From Pedobacter westerhofensis (GTDB lineage: Bacteria > Bacteroidota > Bacteroidia > Sphingobacteriales > Sphingobacteriaceae), in assembly GCF_900182595.1 (NCBI RefSeq), contig NZ_FXTN01000021.1:1-38326 (forward strand): 38,326 nucleotides of DNA, given 5' to 3'. Positions 15,493 through 24,706 of the stretch are shown here, piece after piece (the first letter of the stretch is position 1; every line of letters starts with the position of its first letter). The notes beneath the pieces were generated by a model, which was given only the letters and a program-made list of their open reading frames with translations, did no database searches and had not been told where the DNA came from. The position numbers and the translations under genes were made by a program.

Positions 15493-18067
15493 TATTACCG
15501 GCTTGTGCCTGATGAGCGCGGCCATAATCCTGGCCTGCTCGGATGAGCCTGATCCCTATGATTATTACACCTCTTTCTTTCATCCCGATATCCAGGGGCG
15601 GAAGGAATACGGCGCTTTTTATTTTACAGACTATCAGTTTACTTATGGGGACGAGGAACCGGAAAGTGAAGCTGCCATCAACTCAGCTGAATGGGCAAAA
15701 TATTTAGGAGGGAAGGTAAAGCCTGCAGATGTAGAAAGGATCATGTATCATTTGGACAGTGCCGGCAAAGAGGGGGCTTTGGACTTTTTCGAGCAAGATC
15801 AAGCAGCAGCAGATAGTTTAACAAGGAACAGCTTTTTAATCAGCCTCAAAGAACCGGGGCATGATGATGCCAGAAAATATTACCATTTTGCTGTAGGGGC
15901 AGAACTATTAGGACAGTCGAATTATAACTATTGGGAACCCGCACCCGTAGACACTGCAGGACTGAAAGATGAAGCGGCTAAAGCCATACAATCAGCAATG
16001 GGAGAGAACGATAGTTTTCTGAAATTGCGGTATTATTACCAGGCTCAAAAATTGAATCATTACGCAGGGAATTTTGAGGGGGCAAAAAAAATATTTGACC
16101 AGCATATTGCCCCGAATTCATCATCAAGCCATATCAAAGGCTGGGCTTTGGCCTTAAAGGCGGGAGAAGAGCGACGCCTTGGTGATACTATCCAGGCGGC
16201 ATACCTGTTTTCAAAAGTGTTTGCTTTGTATCCTGAACGCAGACTACAGGCGTACCGCAATTATCATTATATCGATGCTCCATTTGATAAGGTGATAAAA
16301 CTGGCGCAAACACCTGTGGAAAAAGCAAATCTGTATGCCATCAAAGGTTTCGCCAATCCGGAAGTTGAAACGGATAACCTGGAGGAGGTGTATGACAATG
16401 CGCCATCCTCATCAATGGTGGGCGTTTTATTGCTGAGAGAAATCAATAAGTTAGAGCAATATTATCTGACCCCAGCCCTCAATAATAACAATGATCTATT
16501 TTACAGTGATCGATCTGGGCTGAACAAACAAGGCCCTGATGCTGATTCCGGATCAAAGAAATGGATATTGTGGGCAGCTGCAATCACGATTTTACTGGCT
16601 GTGATCCTATTAGTGTTAACTTATAAAAAGAACAAAGTAAAAGATGTTTATAGAGTATTGGGTGGAGCATTAGTATTGGCTGGCGCCCTCGCTGTAGTAT
16701 GGTTTTATTTTAGTCAGCAACCCCAGGCTGCAAACCCTGAACAGTTAACTCAGGGCAAATTTTTCGCAGCTATCCCTGATAGCGTAAAAACTAAGTACGA
16801 AGCTCATATTGAAAAGCTTCGTAGCTTTTGTACAAAGCTTAGCAGCGATGGCCAGTATACTGAACCGCAAATAGGGGGTTTAACATCTGCCTACTTATAC
16901 TTTATACAAAACAAGCCAGATGATGGGCTTGCTGCACTTCAAAAATTGGATGGGCAGAGACTCAGTGAAAAACTTAATGATCAAAAACAAATTGTAAAGC
17001 TGTTGTTATCTTCCCAGCACATCAAACACCTTAAAGCAGTAGATGAAGCCTCCTTGTTGCCCTCTTTAAAGTGGCTTCATGAAAAATCTGATCGTGACCA
17101 TCAATTTGCAATTACCCAGCGCAACTTCTACACGCATGTCCTGGCACCCGCCTATCTGCGCCAGGGAGATACTGCCCGGGCAGCCCTTGCCATGCTGAAA
17201 AGTAATTTGTCTGGCGACAGCAACTATAACGGTACGGAAATGCCGGGATTTTGGTATAATTATCTACACACCGCGCAGCTTCAACAAGTCATTACTTGGA
17301 AAAGTGGCGTCACTGGTGATCAGTACCTCAAGTTTTTGAGCCATGATCTGGCACGGATTGAGGCCGACAAACTTTTTGAGCTGCTGGGAACTATCGCACT
17401 GCGTGAGCACCGTTATAACAACGCAGTTGCTGCTTTTCAGCATATCAAAGATAGAAAGATCATCGGTAAGTCTTACAATGGAGAGGACTCATACAGCGAA
17501 GGTGAAAGCTATCAAGGCGATCCATTTATGGTGCAGACCAATGACTATCCCAAATATTTTGGTGGCAAGCATTACACGAAACTCACTTTTGCGCAGAAAA
17601 TGGCTGAATTGGAAGACCAGCTAAGGTTGGATCCCAAGAATAGCGACGCCTTCTTTCAGATGGCCAATGGTTTATACAACACCTCCATGTATGGCAACTC
17701 CTGGGGGCTGATTTCTTACAGCTGGTCTGCCAATGACTATGGCCGGAAGCAACTCTATTATTATGACAGTGATTATATCAAAGCTTCCCAGGCTAAACAA
17801 TATTATCTAAAAGCCCGTGACCTCAGTCATGATCCGGAATTGAAAGCGAAATGTACTTTCATGGCTGCCAAATGCGAGCAGAAAGAACATGTATCTCCTT
17901 CATTCATGGATGATTACGATACCTATGTTAAGCGTGAAAAACAATATGCTAAACAGCTTAGAGAAAATAGCTACTTCAGGGAGATGCAACAATACAAAAA
18001 AACTCTATTTTATCGAAAAGCAGTCAATGAATGTAGTTATCTGAGCGATTTTATCAAGTCAAATTAG
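15455..18067 (+). CDS. Large envelope protein with lipobox-like signal, two central TM segments and TPR-like repeats
   Basis: The 870-residue protein starts with a hydrophobic signal ending IILACSDEPDP (Cys28). A helical, TPR-like region follows (YYYQAQKLNHYAGNFEGAKK, then AYLFSKVFALYPERR), then two membrane segments at about 368-390 and 398-420. A second helical-repeat half has AYLRQGDTARAALAM, ALREHRYNNAVAAFQHI and DPKNSDAFFQMANGLYN. It overlaps the preceding barrel lipoprotein gene by 38 bp. Helical-repeat envelope proteins paired with a lipoprotein suggest a scaffold for sugar or peptide handling, but no function is established. The two TM segments in the middle would put both repeat halves on the same side of the membrane. 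Confidence 0.8.
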   Translation: MKTFPKLLLYFVSITGLCLMSAAIILACSDEPDPYDYYTSFFHPDIQGRKEYGAFYFTDYQFTYGDEEPESEAAINSAEWAKYLGGKVKPADVERIMYHLDSAGKEGALDFFEQDQAAADSLTRNSFLISLKEPGHDDARKYYHFAVGAELLGQSNYNYWEPAPVDTAGLKDEAAKAIQSAMGENDSFLKLRYYYQAQKLNHYAGNFEGAKKIFDQHIAPNSSSSHIKGWALALKAGEERRLGDTIQAAYLFSKVFALYPERRLQAYRNYHYIDAPFDKVIKLAQTPVEKANLYAIKGFANPEVETDNLEEVYDNAPSSSMVGVLLLREINKLEQYYLTPALNNNNDLFYSDRSGLNKQGPDADSGSKKWILWAAAITILLAVILLVLTYKKNKVKDVYRVLGGALVLAGALAVVWFYFSQQPQAANPEQLTQGKFFAAIPDSVKTKYEAHIEKLRSFCTKLSSDGQYTEPQIGGLTSAYLYFIQNKPDDGLAALQKLDGQRLSEKLNDQKQIVKLLLSSQHIKHLKAVDEASLLPSLKWLHEKSDRDHQFAITQRNFYTHVLAPAYLRQGDTARAALAMLKSNLSGDSNYNGTEMPGFWYNYLHTAQLQQVITWKSGVTGDQYLKFLSHDLARIEADKLFELLGTIALREHRYNNAVAAFQHIKDRKIIGKSYNGEDSYSEGESYQGDPFMVQTNDYPKYFGGKHYTKLTFAQKMAELEDQLRLDPKNSDAFFQMANGLYNTSMYGNSWGLISYSWSANDYGRKQLYYYDSDYIKASQAKQYYLKARDLSHDPELKAKCTFMAAKCEQKEHVSPSFMDDYDTYVKREKQYAKQLRENSYFREMQQYKKTLFYRKAVNECSYLSDFIKSN

Positions 18068-18181
18068 ACATTTAAGTTAAAGTTTGTCTACCCAGTGCTC
18101 GTAATTGTACTGGATAACATTTGTTAAGTGCATCAACTGTTTTTGGATGTTGGGCGGCAATTACACTAATCCAGCTGCGCA

Positions 18182-18392
18182 GTTATTAAAGCAAACGGAG
18201 ATCATCAGGTCTTAACAGGACCACAGCACTCCAGAGGGCTTGAACAAGAGCTACAGATTACCTTAAAAGATGCTGCGGATGTCCAAACAAAAGGCAAATT
18301 TGGTGTTAACCGCTCAAATAAAAGAAATGAACTTCGCCTATTCTAAGCAAGATGGTTTTATAATCAGCTCTGTTCAGGCTATTAATTTATAA
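18182..18392 (+). pseudogene. 3' remnant of an exported or beta-rich protein gene, frameshifted
   Basis: One frame reads VIKANGDHQVLTGPQHSRGL, then QELQITLKDAADVQTKGK, up to about 18301. The next frame continues LVLTAQIKEMNFAYSKQDGF and IISSVQAINL to a stop at 18390-18392. Joining them by one base gives a smooth alternation of strands, so this looks like a real C-terminus broken by a single indel. The 5' part is missing (18068-18181 shows nothing coding). No family is recognised. Confidence 0.45.
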
Positions 18393-18477
18393 AGATTAGA
18401 TAGTGTATTATCTTAGCCTAACGAATTTCAAGTTCATTAAATCAAACAGAAAACGAAATTAACTGTTCCTTACGTCA

Positions 18478-19698
18478 ATGGCAAAAGAAATTAAAGCTAT
18501 ACAATGCCCTCATTGCGGAAGCGTTTACAAGCAAGAACTCAGGCCTGGTTTTTACAAATGCCATAATTGCGGAACTGAGTATTTCTTAGACAGTGATGAT
18601 GTACATGTTTACCACCATAATGAACGTCCTGCACCATTTCAAAGCTCGGCGCCTCCGGGTAATCAAAAACTTCCGGTTTACTTACTTTTAGGTGCCATCG
18701 CCTCTATTGCAATTGTTTACCTATTGTCTAGCCTATTTGCCTCAAAAACAAGTGGTAGCTATGTCAATACAAACAGTGCCTATAAAATGCCCAGAATGTA
18801 TGGCAGCAGTTTTGTGTATATGAATACAAATACTGGAGATCCGGTTTACTTGCGGCTTGGCACAGACCAGATAGATCAGGGAAATAATAAAAGTAGAAAA
18901 GAGTTCCATGTTCAGTTTAATAATGCAATGACTGGTCAGTTAATTGCAGACCGCATCATGACCAATCAGAATTTGTTTGATAGTGATTGCTCGGTTACAT
19001 TCAAGGCTTATTCTTCAGAGCTGATTTATGCGATTGGATGCACCAACCTCTTATTTCAATTAGACACCAGGACCAACAAGTTGACAGAAGTGACTCAAAA
19101 GGTATTTAAAGACTTTCCAGAGCTCAGTTCTGGAGTAGCTAAGGTCGAGTTTGATTACAGTAAAGCGATGATTAAGGTGATGAGTAATGAAGGAAATAGT
19201 TTTTACTACTTTCCTTTGGTGAAAAAGTTGGTGAGCAATGAAACAGAGATGGGTTCCCTTTGGAAAAAGCTTAAAGACCAGCACTATTTTGAATTTAGTA
19301 CGCTAGAGGAGGATTTTGGAAGAGGGGAGACAGAGCAGCTTATTGAAGTCAATTATTCCCGTATAACTGGTCAGGAATCAAAGCGAGATCTAACACCTGA
19401 TCGAAAATATTTTGATCCAAAAATATTGTACCAGGACAAAAATCATTTGCTAATTTTAACTAATACGACTGCCGGAGAGGAACCACCTGTCAGCGTTCAA
19501 TATATTGACTTAAATTCAGGTAAAATTGAATGGGCCCTTCCACCAAACAGGTATACGCTTTTTAGTGTAGCCAAATGTAAACAAGGTTACGCGATTGAAT
19601 ACCGAAAAGATGAGGAAGCGGATTATGTACATGGTGTATTTGTGGTGTCTCCATCGGGCAGGCAGCTGCACGATTATCAATTAGGACGTTCAGAATAA
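18478..19698 (+). CDS. Zinc-ribbon membrane protein (YdjG-like), copy 1
   Basis: The 406-residue protein opens with a zinc ribbon: C10-x2-C13 and C28-x2-C31 (IQCPHCGS, then CHNCGTEYF). A histidine-rich linker (DDVHVYHHNER), one membrane segment at about 67-87 and a predicted beta-propeller-like exterior domain follow (VYLRLGTDQIDQGNNKS, then GCTNLLFQLDTRTNK, VSVQYIDLNSGKIEWALPP, ending QLGRSE). The SPFH gene starts 21 bp downstream, so the two form an operon. A close paralogue of the same length lies inverted at 24707-25924. Zinc-ribbon membrane proteins of this kind accompany SPFH and TPM proteins in PspA-type membrane stress systems. Confidence 0.85.
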   Translation: MAKEIKAIQCPHCGSVYKQELRPGFYKCHNCGTEYFLDSDDVHVYHHNERPAPFQSSAPPGNQKLPVYLLLGAIASIAIVYLLSSLFASKTSGSYVNTNSAYKMPRMYGSSFVYMNTNTGDPVYLRLGTDQIDQGNNKSRKEFHVQFNNAMTGQLIADRIMTNQNLFDSDCSVTFKAYSSELIYAIGCTNLLFQLDTRTNKLTEVTQKVFKDFPELSSGVAKVEFDYSKAMIKVMSNEGNSFYYFPLVKKLVSNETEMGSLWKKLKDQHYFEFSTLEEDFGRGETEQLIEVNYSRITGQESKRDLTPDRKYFDPKILYQDKNHLLILTNTTAGEEPPVSVQYIDLNSGKIEWALPPNRYTLFSVAKCKQGYAIEYRKDEEADYVHGVFVVSPSGRQLHDYQLGRSE

Positions 19699-19719
19699 AC
19701 AATATTATAATTTAAGATT

Positions 19720-20694
19720 ATGGCGTTTACAGATTTTTTAAAGAGGCAGTTTGCAACTGTTATTCAGTGGGATGATCAGCGTGAAGAGGTGCTTATTCAG
19801 AAGTTTTATTTCAAAGGGGATGAGATTAAAGATGCCAGTAAGCTAATTATTGCTCCCGGGCAAGGTTGTTTACTGGTTTATGAAGGAAAAGTTACAGGTT
19901 TATTGGAACAGGAAGGGATCTACGACCTGCGAACAGACAATGATCCCTTCATAACCACATTGTCTAAATGTCTGCAAGGTTTTGAAAGTGAACACAAACT
20001 CAAGATCTTTTTTTACCGGAAAGCAAGCGTGAATAACCAGGGCTGGGGCACCTCCAACAGGGTGAAATATCAGGACCCTGTTTACCTGTTTCCCGTAAGT
20101 TTGGGGGTTTATGGCAATTACTCATTCCTACTTACCGATCCAAGGTTGTTTTTAACAGAGATTGCAGGCTTATCGGACCGCTATATTACAACTCAAGCCC
20201 AAATGCTAATCCAGTCACGTATAGAGCAACAACTTACTGTAACGCTTGCAACCTTAGGATTCACTATTTTGCAAATTGACAGTAAACTAAATGATTTGGC
20301 TACAGTATTACAGGAACAGTTAAATGACCATTTTACTAAATTGGGATTCACACTAACAGACTTCAATGTGCAAGGTACCTCCTTCGACGAGCAGACTCAG
20401 CAACAAATCAATCAAATAGGAAATGCACAAGCCGGAAGCCTGGCTGCAAACCAGGCCGGGTTAAGTTATACAGAAATGGAAAAATTACTGGCCCTGCGGG
20501 ATGCCGCACGTAATAATAATGGCATAATGGGCGCAGGTGTGCAAATGAACATGGGAAACAACTCAGGTAACGAGTTGAGGGAGCAAGACGATGCCATAGC
20601 CCGCATTAAACAGCTAAAATTATTATTGGATGAGGGGATTTTGACAGAGGATGAGTTCGAGATTAAAAAGAAACAATGGCTTTATAAGGGATAA
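19720..20694 (+). CDS. SPFH-domain protein with SHOCT tail (YdjI/virion-core-like)
   Basis: The 324-residue cytoplasmic protein has the N-terminus of the YdjI / 'virion core protein-like' SPFH family (VIQWDDQREEVLIQKF, then IIAPGQGCLLVYEGKV, EQEGIYDLRTDN). An SPFH core follows to about residue 235 (YSFLLTDPRLFL, then QIDSKLNDLATVLQEQLNDH, GFTLTDFNVQGTS). It ends with a Gly/Asn-rich linker and a C-terminal SHOCT motif (IKQLKLLLDEGILTEDEFEIKK). In Bacillus subtilis YdjI acts with YdjG and YdjH to bring PspA to the membrane. Here it follows the zinc-ribbon gene by 21 bp; a TPM protein is in the window but no PspA. Confidence 0.9.
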   Translation: MAFTDFLKRQFATVIQWDDQREEVLIQKFYFKGDEIKDASKLIIAPGQGCLLVYEGKVTGLLEQEGIYDLRTDNDPFITTLSKCLQGFESEHKLKIFFYRKASVNNQGWGTSNRVKYQDPVYLFPVSLGVYGNYSFLLTDPRLFLTEIAGLSDRYITTQAQMLIQSRIEQQLTVTLATLGFTILQIDSKLNDLATVLQEQLNDHFTKLGFTLTDFNVQGTSFDEQTQQQINQIGNAQAGSLAANQAGLSYTEMEKLLALRDAARNNNGIMGAGVQMNMGNNSGNELREQDDAIARIKQLKLLLDEGILTEDEFEIKKKQWLYKG

Positions 20695-20748
20695 TTGTTT
20701 GACATAGTGAGGGGCAAACAATTTTAATGGAGTAAAATAAAACAGATC

Positions 20749-21243
20749 ATGAAGCTAAAAAGAACATTGCGACTGATGTGGTTAAGCGCTTGTATACTAC
20801 TATTAAATACTTTTGGAGTGCTTGCGCAGGACAATTATAACACTGAGGTTCCTAAAGATATTATTATACTTTGTAGTACTAACAATTACAATAGAGCCCT
20901 GAAAGTAGCTAAACAAGCAGCCAGCCACTTGCATAAAAAGTTGGATTTACGGCATCTTAAACCTCATAAGGAATTTGGTCTAACAATGAGTGAGAGCGAT
21001 TGTGCGGAATTTGGTTATCCCTGCTACTTTGCACGAGGTGATGGAAATGCATTCAACGATAGCTATATTTCCATTGAATATTCTGATGCCTATAAAGGGT
21101 TTGCGAAAGGCTATTATATTGTAGTTGCTGCAATCACCAATGTGAAGTCGGCTTCTCTAAAAAAGCAGTTATTAGCTATAAATAAGGTATATCCGGATGC
21201 CTATGCCAAACGTACTTATATTTGGTTTGGATGTATGCACTAA
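20749..21243 (+). CDS. Exported hypothetical protein, 164 aa
   Basis: A signal peptide (MKLKRTLRLMWLSACILLLNTFGVLAQ) precedes about 137 residues with two predicted motifs. The first is a helix-strand unit (DIIILCSTNNYNRALKVAKQAA) and the second an AYKGFAKGYYIVVAAITN segment. The alternation of repeat-like units (an NYNRALKVAKQA helix; YYIVVAAI strand; LKKQLLAINKVYPDAYAKRTYIW) loosely resembles a SPOR-type peptidoglycan-binding fold, but I cannot confirm it. It lies 54 bp after the SPFH gene on the same strand. Confidence 0.65.
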   Translation: MKLKRTLRLMWLSACILLLNTFGVLAQDNYNTEVPKDIIILCSTNNYNRALKVAKQAASHLHKKLDLRHLKPHKEFGLTMSESDCAEFGYPCYFARGDGNAFNDSYISIEYSDAYKGFAKGYYIVVAAITNVKSASLKKQLLAINKVYPDAYAKRTYIWFGCMH

Positions 21244-21457
21244 CTTAATTAAGCAAAGTAGCTGCTTTAAGGAAATGTTGTAGTATAAGTCGACAGCCTT
21301 TTACAAATGAGCCCTGAAAGAATCCAGTTAACTGAAAGACTTTATAACAGGTAGATAAAATTCTTAACAGCTGGGCGGACTGGTTTCCGAAGAAATGAAC
21401 TTATTCTTTAGTGCTCTTAACGCAGAAAAAAAACAGAAGTAGATTAATTATTATATC
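21244..21457. other. Intergenic stretch
   Basis: Just over 200 bases without a convincing frame; fragments such as an open stretch near 21300-21440 may be gene remains. No terminator or clear promoter was identified. Confidence 0.3.
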
Positions 21458-21868
21458 ATGGAGTCGCATAAAAATACATTAAGAGGAATATTAACAGTAA
21501 TTATAATTGCTTTATCAAGTTATGGCACTTTTGCACAGTCACAAACAGCCGCCAATATTCAGGCTGGTAGCAGCTATGAAAAGGCAGATAGGGAACTTAA
21601 TCTAGTTTACAAACAAATTTTAATAGACTATGCTAAACAGCCGCTCTTTATAAAAAAATTTAAGATTGCACAACGGCTTTGGGTACAGTTGAGGAACGCT
21701 GAATTAGGCGCTAAATTTCCTGAAACTGGTAGTTATGGATCTGCGCAACCTATGTGTAAATCTGGATACCTCGAGCAACTGACCCGGGAAAGAACGAAGT
21801 TTTTAAGGGTCTGGTTAACTGGAATACAGGAAGGCGACGTTTGCAGTGGCTCTGTAAAAACTAAGTAA
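21458..21868 (+). CDS. LprI-like (DUF1311) exported protein
   Basis: After a signal peptide (MESHKNTLRGILTVIIIALSSYGTFAQ) the mature part fits the LprI/DUF1311 pattern. It has an initial YEKADRELNLVYKQIL helix, then FKIAQRLWVQLRNAELGAKFP, then C-containing CKSGYLEQLTRERTKFLRVWL. Members of this family are periplasmic, and some inhibit lysozyme. Two late cysteines could form a disulfide (PMCKSG and GDVCSG). The length of 136 is usual. It is followed 6 bp later by the WG-repeat gene, so they are co-transcribed. Confidence 0.8.
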   Translation: MESHKNTLRGILTVIIIALSSYGTFAQSQTAANIQAGSSYEKADRELNLVYKQILIDYAKQPLFIKKFKIAQRLWVQLRNAELGAKFPETGSYGSAQPMCKSGYLEQLTRERTKFLRVWLTGIQEGDVCSGSVKTK

Positions 21869-21874
21869 TGCTTC

Positions 21875-22999
21875 ATGCAAATGAAATATTTTAATTTTCT
21901 TCTTTTAATGTATTTTTACTGTAATCCCCTTTTCGCTCAGGATGGTGATGATTATTTGCACAGCTACTGTAAAGCTGGCACAAGCATTTATGGCTATAAA
22001 GATGCAAAGGGGAGTATAAAGATACCTGCGCAATTTGAAGGCCTGCCTCCGGCATCGAAATTTCGAAACATTGTTGCTGTAACGGAAGCCGTCAATTATA
22101 AGTCATACTACCTTTTAAGAAATGGTCAAAAAGTAGGTAAAGACAGCGTGTACATATCGGATATGACATACGACTGTGAGCAAGAGGGTATGATCAGGTT
22201 TCGCGATCCAAAAGAAGATAAAGTTGGCTTTTTAGGAAGGGACGGAAAGGTTGTTATACCTGCCGTTTATAATGATGCGGGTCCTTTCCACAGTGGTCTG
22301 GCCTTAGTATTACATGATGGTAAAAGAATTTGTGCGGATGGTACACCATATATTGTCAATGCCTGCGAACATTGGATTTGGGAAGGAACTACTGCTTTAA
22401 TTAATGACAGGGGAGATGTGGTGGCCGACAGTATTAATCTAACAGATACCGAAAATTTAAATTGGTACTCTTACAAAACTAGTGATAGGCAGGCAGATAC
22501 CACGATCTATACTTCTTTAAAAGTAAAAGGCAATAGGTATCTTACTTTTATCAATTACCAAAAGGAATTTACTAACTGGTTTTACCAACATTTTCTCACT
22601 GGATTACTGGAAGGGAATTTATCTGATAATTGTTTTGAAGAGGTGACCGTTGAGGAGCACTGGAAGCATAGGTTGAGAAAAAAATATAGCAAAGTTTCTT
22701 TCTCAAAAAAATATGGCACGATACTCCAGGAAAGGATGAGCAGTATCAAACAAAATAAAGTAGAGACGATAATCTTTAGGGAGGAGCTGAATGCTATAAT
22801 CTTTGAGAATAAAGCTTTTCAGCCTTATTATACAGACTGCGACGAGCCGAATAGTGCTCAGTTTCCGGCCTTTGAAATTATGACCGAGAATTTTGACACG
22901 AGACAGCAAACTAGCTACCAAGAACATTTTTCCTTTTTAAGAACAGCAAACGGATACAAGCTTATAGCTATTGCTTTAGGCCCTCATGCATCTCCATAA
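21875..22999 (+). CDS. WG-repeat exported protein
   Basis: The protein has 374 residues. A signal peptide (MQMKYFNFLLLMYFYCNPLFAQ) is followed by WG-type repeats: YGYKDAKGSIKIPAQFEGLPP (about 41-61), VGFLGRDGKVVIPAVYNDAGPFHSGLALV in two pieces (about 117-145) and ALINDRGDVVADS. WG repeats form beta-hairpin arrays in exported or periplasmic proteins of unknown role. The C-terminal half (about 210-374) is non-repetitive and includes a long charged helix region (EEHWKHRLRKKYSKVSFS). A second Met (M3) is an alternative start. Confidence 0.85.
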   Translation: MQMKYFNFLLLMYFYCNPLFAQDGDDYLHSYCKAGTSIYGYKDAKGSIKIPAQFEGLPPASKFRNIVAVTEAVNYKSYYLLRNGQKVGKDSVYISDMTYDCEQEGMIRFRDPKEDKVGFLGRDGKVVIPAVYNDAGPFHSGLALVLHDGKRICADGTPYIVNACEHWIWEGTTALINDRGDVVADSINLTDTENLNWYSYKTSDRQADTTIYTSLKVKGNRYLTFINYQKEFTNWFYQHFLTGLLEGNLSDNCFEEVTVEEHWKHRLRKKYSKVSFSKKYGTILQERMSSIKQNKVETIIFREELNAIIFENKAFQPYYTDCDEPNSAQFPAFEIMTENFDTRQQTSYQEHFSFLRTANGYKLIAIALGPHASP

Positions 23000-23092
23000 A
23001 TATAAATTCATACAACTGGAATGAAACATTAAATTATTACAAACTAACTGCTCATGAATGTTGTTAATTTATGCTAACTCAAATTTTAGAAT

Positions 23093-24112
23093 ATGTCAAT
23101 TAAAGCGCTCGTACAAACACGTTGGAAACTAGAACCTGATCGTGTAACCATTTATCCATATGGCCTTTCCTACATTTTAAGTGCTGTTCTTGCTGTGCTT
23201 TTTGCAGGCATATTATTTGTTTATATACATTATCAAAATTCGTCGCTGAATACTGCCCTACCACTGGTATTAGTGCTGTTGGTAATTGTTGTATTGTTCT
23301 GGGGCTTTGCTGGAACGTCAATAGAATTTGACCAAAATAGCGGAGTCATGCGAAAAAAGTTAATGGGTTTCCTTCCAATAACCAGAATCCCGTTTTCTAA
23401 ACTTCAAGGAATCAGCTCGGTATCTAATCTTTACGGCTCCTACAAATACCGTTTGTTTCGTAAAGATGCCAAATATGGAAAAGGAATCGTGGTTTCCTGT
23501 GCGTATACAAAAAACGAAGATCCGAACGCGATAGCTTTTGTAGAAGAAGCAGTAACAATTATTCATCAATACCTGGACGTATATGTTTTGCCTACGGATT
23601 ACATCAGCGATCCCATTACTACTTATAAATACTTTGTCGAACAAGGTGATAAATTCCTTTTAAAGAAAAATAAGATTGGCAGTACAATATTCGGCTTGGT
23701 TTTATTCGGCATAGGGATTCATGAGCTTATGCCAGGTGCCTGGCTTGGAAACGAATGGGCTATCGGCAGAGTATTCATGCTTATATTTTTGATTTTTGGG
23801 GGCGCGGCAATTTTCTTTGCGGGATACACTGACGTCACGTTTGATACCATCAATCGGACGTTAGAAAGAAAGAGTCCCATTGGATTAGGCAATAAGCTTT
23901 ATTCTTTTGATGATTTCAATGGGATCCAAACAGTTAGGAAATCAACGAACTTTATTTATTCAGGTACAGATGTTCAACTCTTTTTTGTCAAACGTGGCAC
24001 GGCCAAGGAGGAAGCAATTGTGCTTAAAAGTTTTAACAGAAGCAGTAAGGTAGAACGCTTTATTCAGGAAGTCGATGCCATTATGATAGACCGGAGTCAG
24101 AATGTGGGGTAA
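23093..24112 (+). CDS. Integral membrane protein with PH-like (bPH) domains
   Basis: The 339-residue protein has membrane segments at about 28-48 and 57-76, then a soluble region with bacterial PH-like features (TSIEFDQNSGVMRKKLMG, then ITRIPFSKLQGIS). Another pair of segments lies near 196-216 and 226-246, followed by a second PH-like half (TDVTFDTINRTLERKSPIG, then NKLYSFDDFNGIQTV). The two-fold organisation suggests an internal duplication. Bacterial PH-domain membrane proteins of this type often belong to envelope-stress and membrane-quality loci, which fits the SPFH/zinc-ribbon neighbours. It lies about 93 bp after the WG-repeat gene on the same strand. Confidence 0.75.
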   Translation: MSIKALVQTRWKLEPDRVTIYPYGLSYILSAVLAVLFAGILFVYIHYQNSSLNTALPLVLVLLVIVVLFWGFAGTSIEFDQNSGVMRKKLMGFLPITRIPFSKLQGISSVSNLYGSYKYRLFRKDAKYGKGIVVSCAYTKNEDPNAIAFVEEAVTIIHQYLDVYVLPTDYISDPITTYKYFVEQGDKFLLKKNKIGSTIFGLVLFGIGIHELMPGAWLGNEWAIGRVFMLIFLIFGGAAIFFAGYTDVTFDTINRTLERKSPIGLGNKLYSFDDFNGIQTVRKSTNFIYSGTDVQLFFVKRGTAKEEAIVLKSFNRSSKVERFIQEVDAIMIDRSQNVG

Positions 24113-24124
24113 AATAAATCATAA

Positions 24125-24421
24125 TACTGCGCCCTAACTATTGCAGACTGCCCTGCTTGTCTTATCTTTAACGCTTATCAGTTTTACCTGACCGATAATG
24201 ACTTTTGGCGTGCCCCCAATTCACTGCAGTTAGATGAGTTGATTGGCATTTACACCAGCACGATCATGGATTGCCCGGAAAAGCTGACAGCGCTCAACAA
24301 TAAGCACCCCATGATTCTGCTTCCAACCTATGGTGCTGCTTTCAGGTTATTCTTACATGGCTTTTCGACCGAAGTGCTACATGCCATGCTGGTACAAGCA
24401 AAACTTACATCTGATCTAGCA
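24125..24421 (+). pseudogene. Gene fragment of unknown family
   Basis: After a stop at 24122-24124 the plus strand stays open without a good start codon. It reads DNDFWRAPNSLQLDELIG, IYTSTIMDCPEKLTALNNK, then a TYGAAFRLFLHGFSTEVLHA stretch. The composition is protein-like up to KLTSD near 24417. There the reading runs into DNA that is the antisense of a TPM-type Gly/Ser tail. It is the internal or 3' piece of a gene whose start is gone, ending at a rearrangement point. No family is recognised. Confidence 0.45.
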
Positions 24422-24607
24422 GCTGCCACCAGCGCCACCTCCTCCAGTAATACCGCCGCGCCAACTGCGGGAAGAACCACTACTACGACCTGAGCTTGAG
24501 GATGAGCCGCTGCTCCCAGAGCTGGATGATGATGTGATTATTGCCCATCGTGGCCCGGTTCGGAACTCATTAATTGAAAGGAATAGCTTATCTTGAAAGC
24601 AGCGCAT
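24416..24607 (-). pseudogene. Relic of a second TPM-domain protein gene (Gly/Ser-rich tail)
   Basis: The minus strand encodes a short lead followed by a serine/glycine run and the ending RGGITGGGGAGGSC. It parallels the tail of the TPM protein at 11797-13311 (GGGSTGGGGAGGRW). Everything upstream of the tail (TPM domain, membrane segments, zinc ribbon) is missing. It lies about 100 bp downstream of the zinc-ribbon paralogue on the same strand, so it once belonged to that operon. Confidence 0.6.
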
Positions 24608-24706
24608 GGAAGGACGATCATAAATTACAAAAAGAACAAGCAGTTAGAAGCCTGTTATTTTGCGTAGCAAACGGCATAGATGATAGTTTTTGCGAATATA
24701 GTTTAT

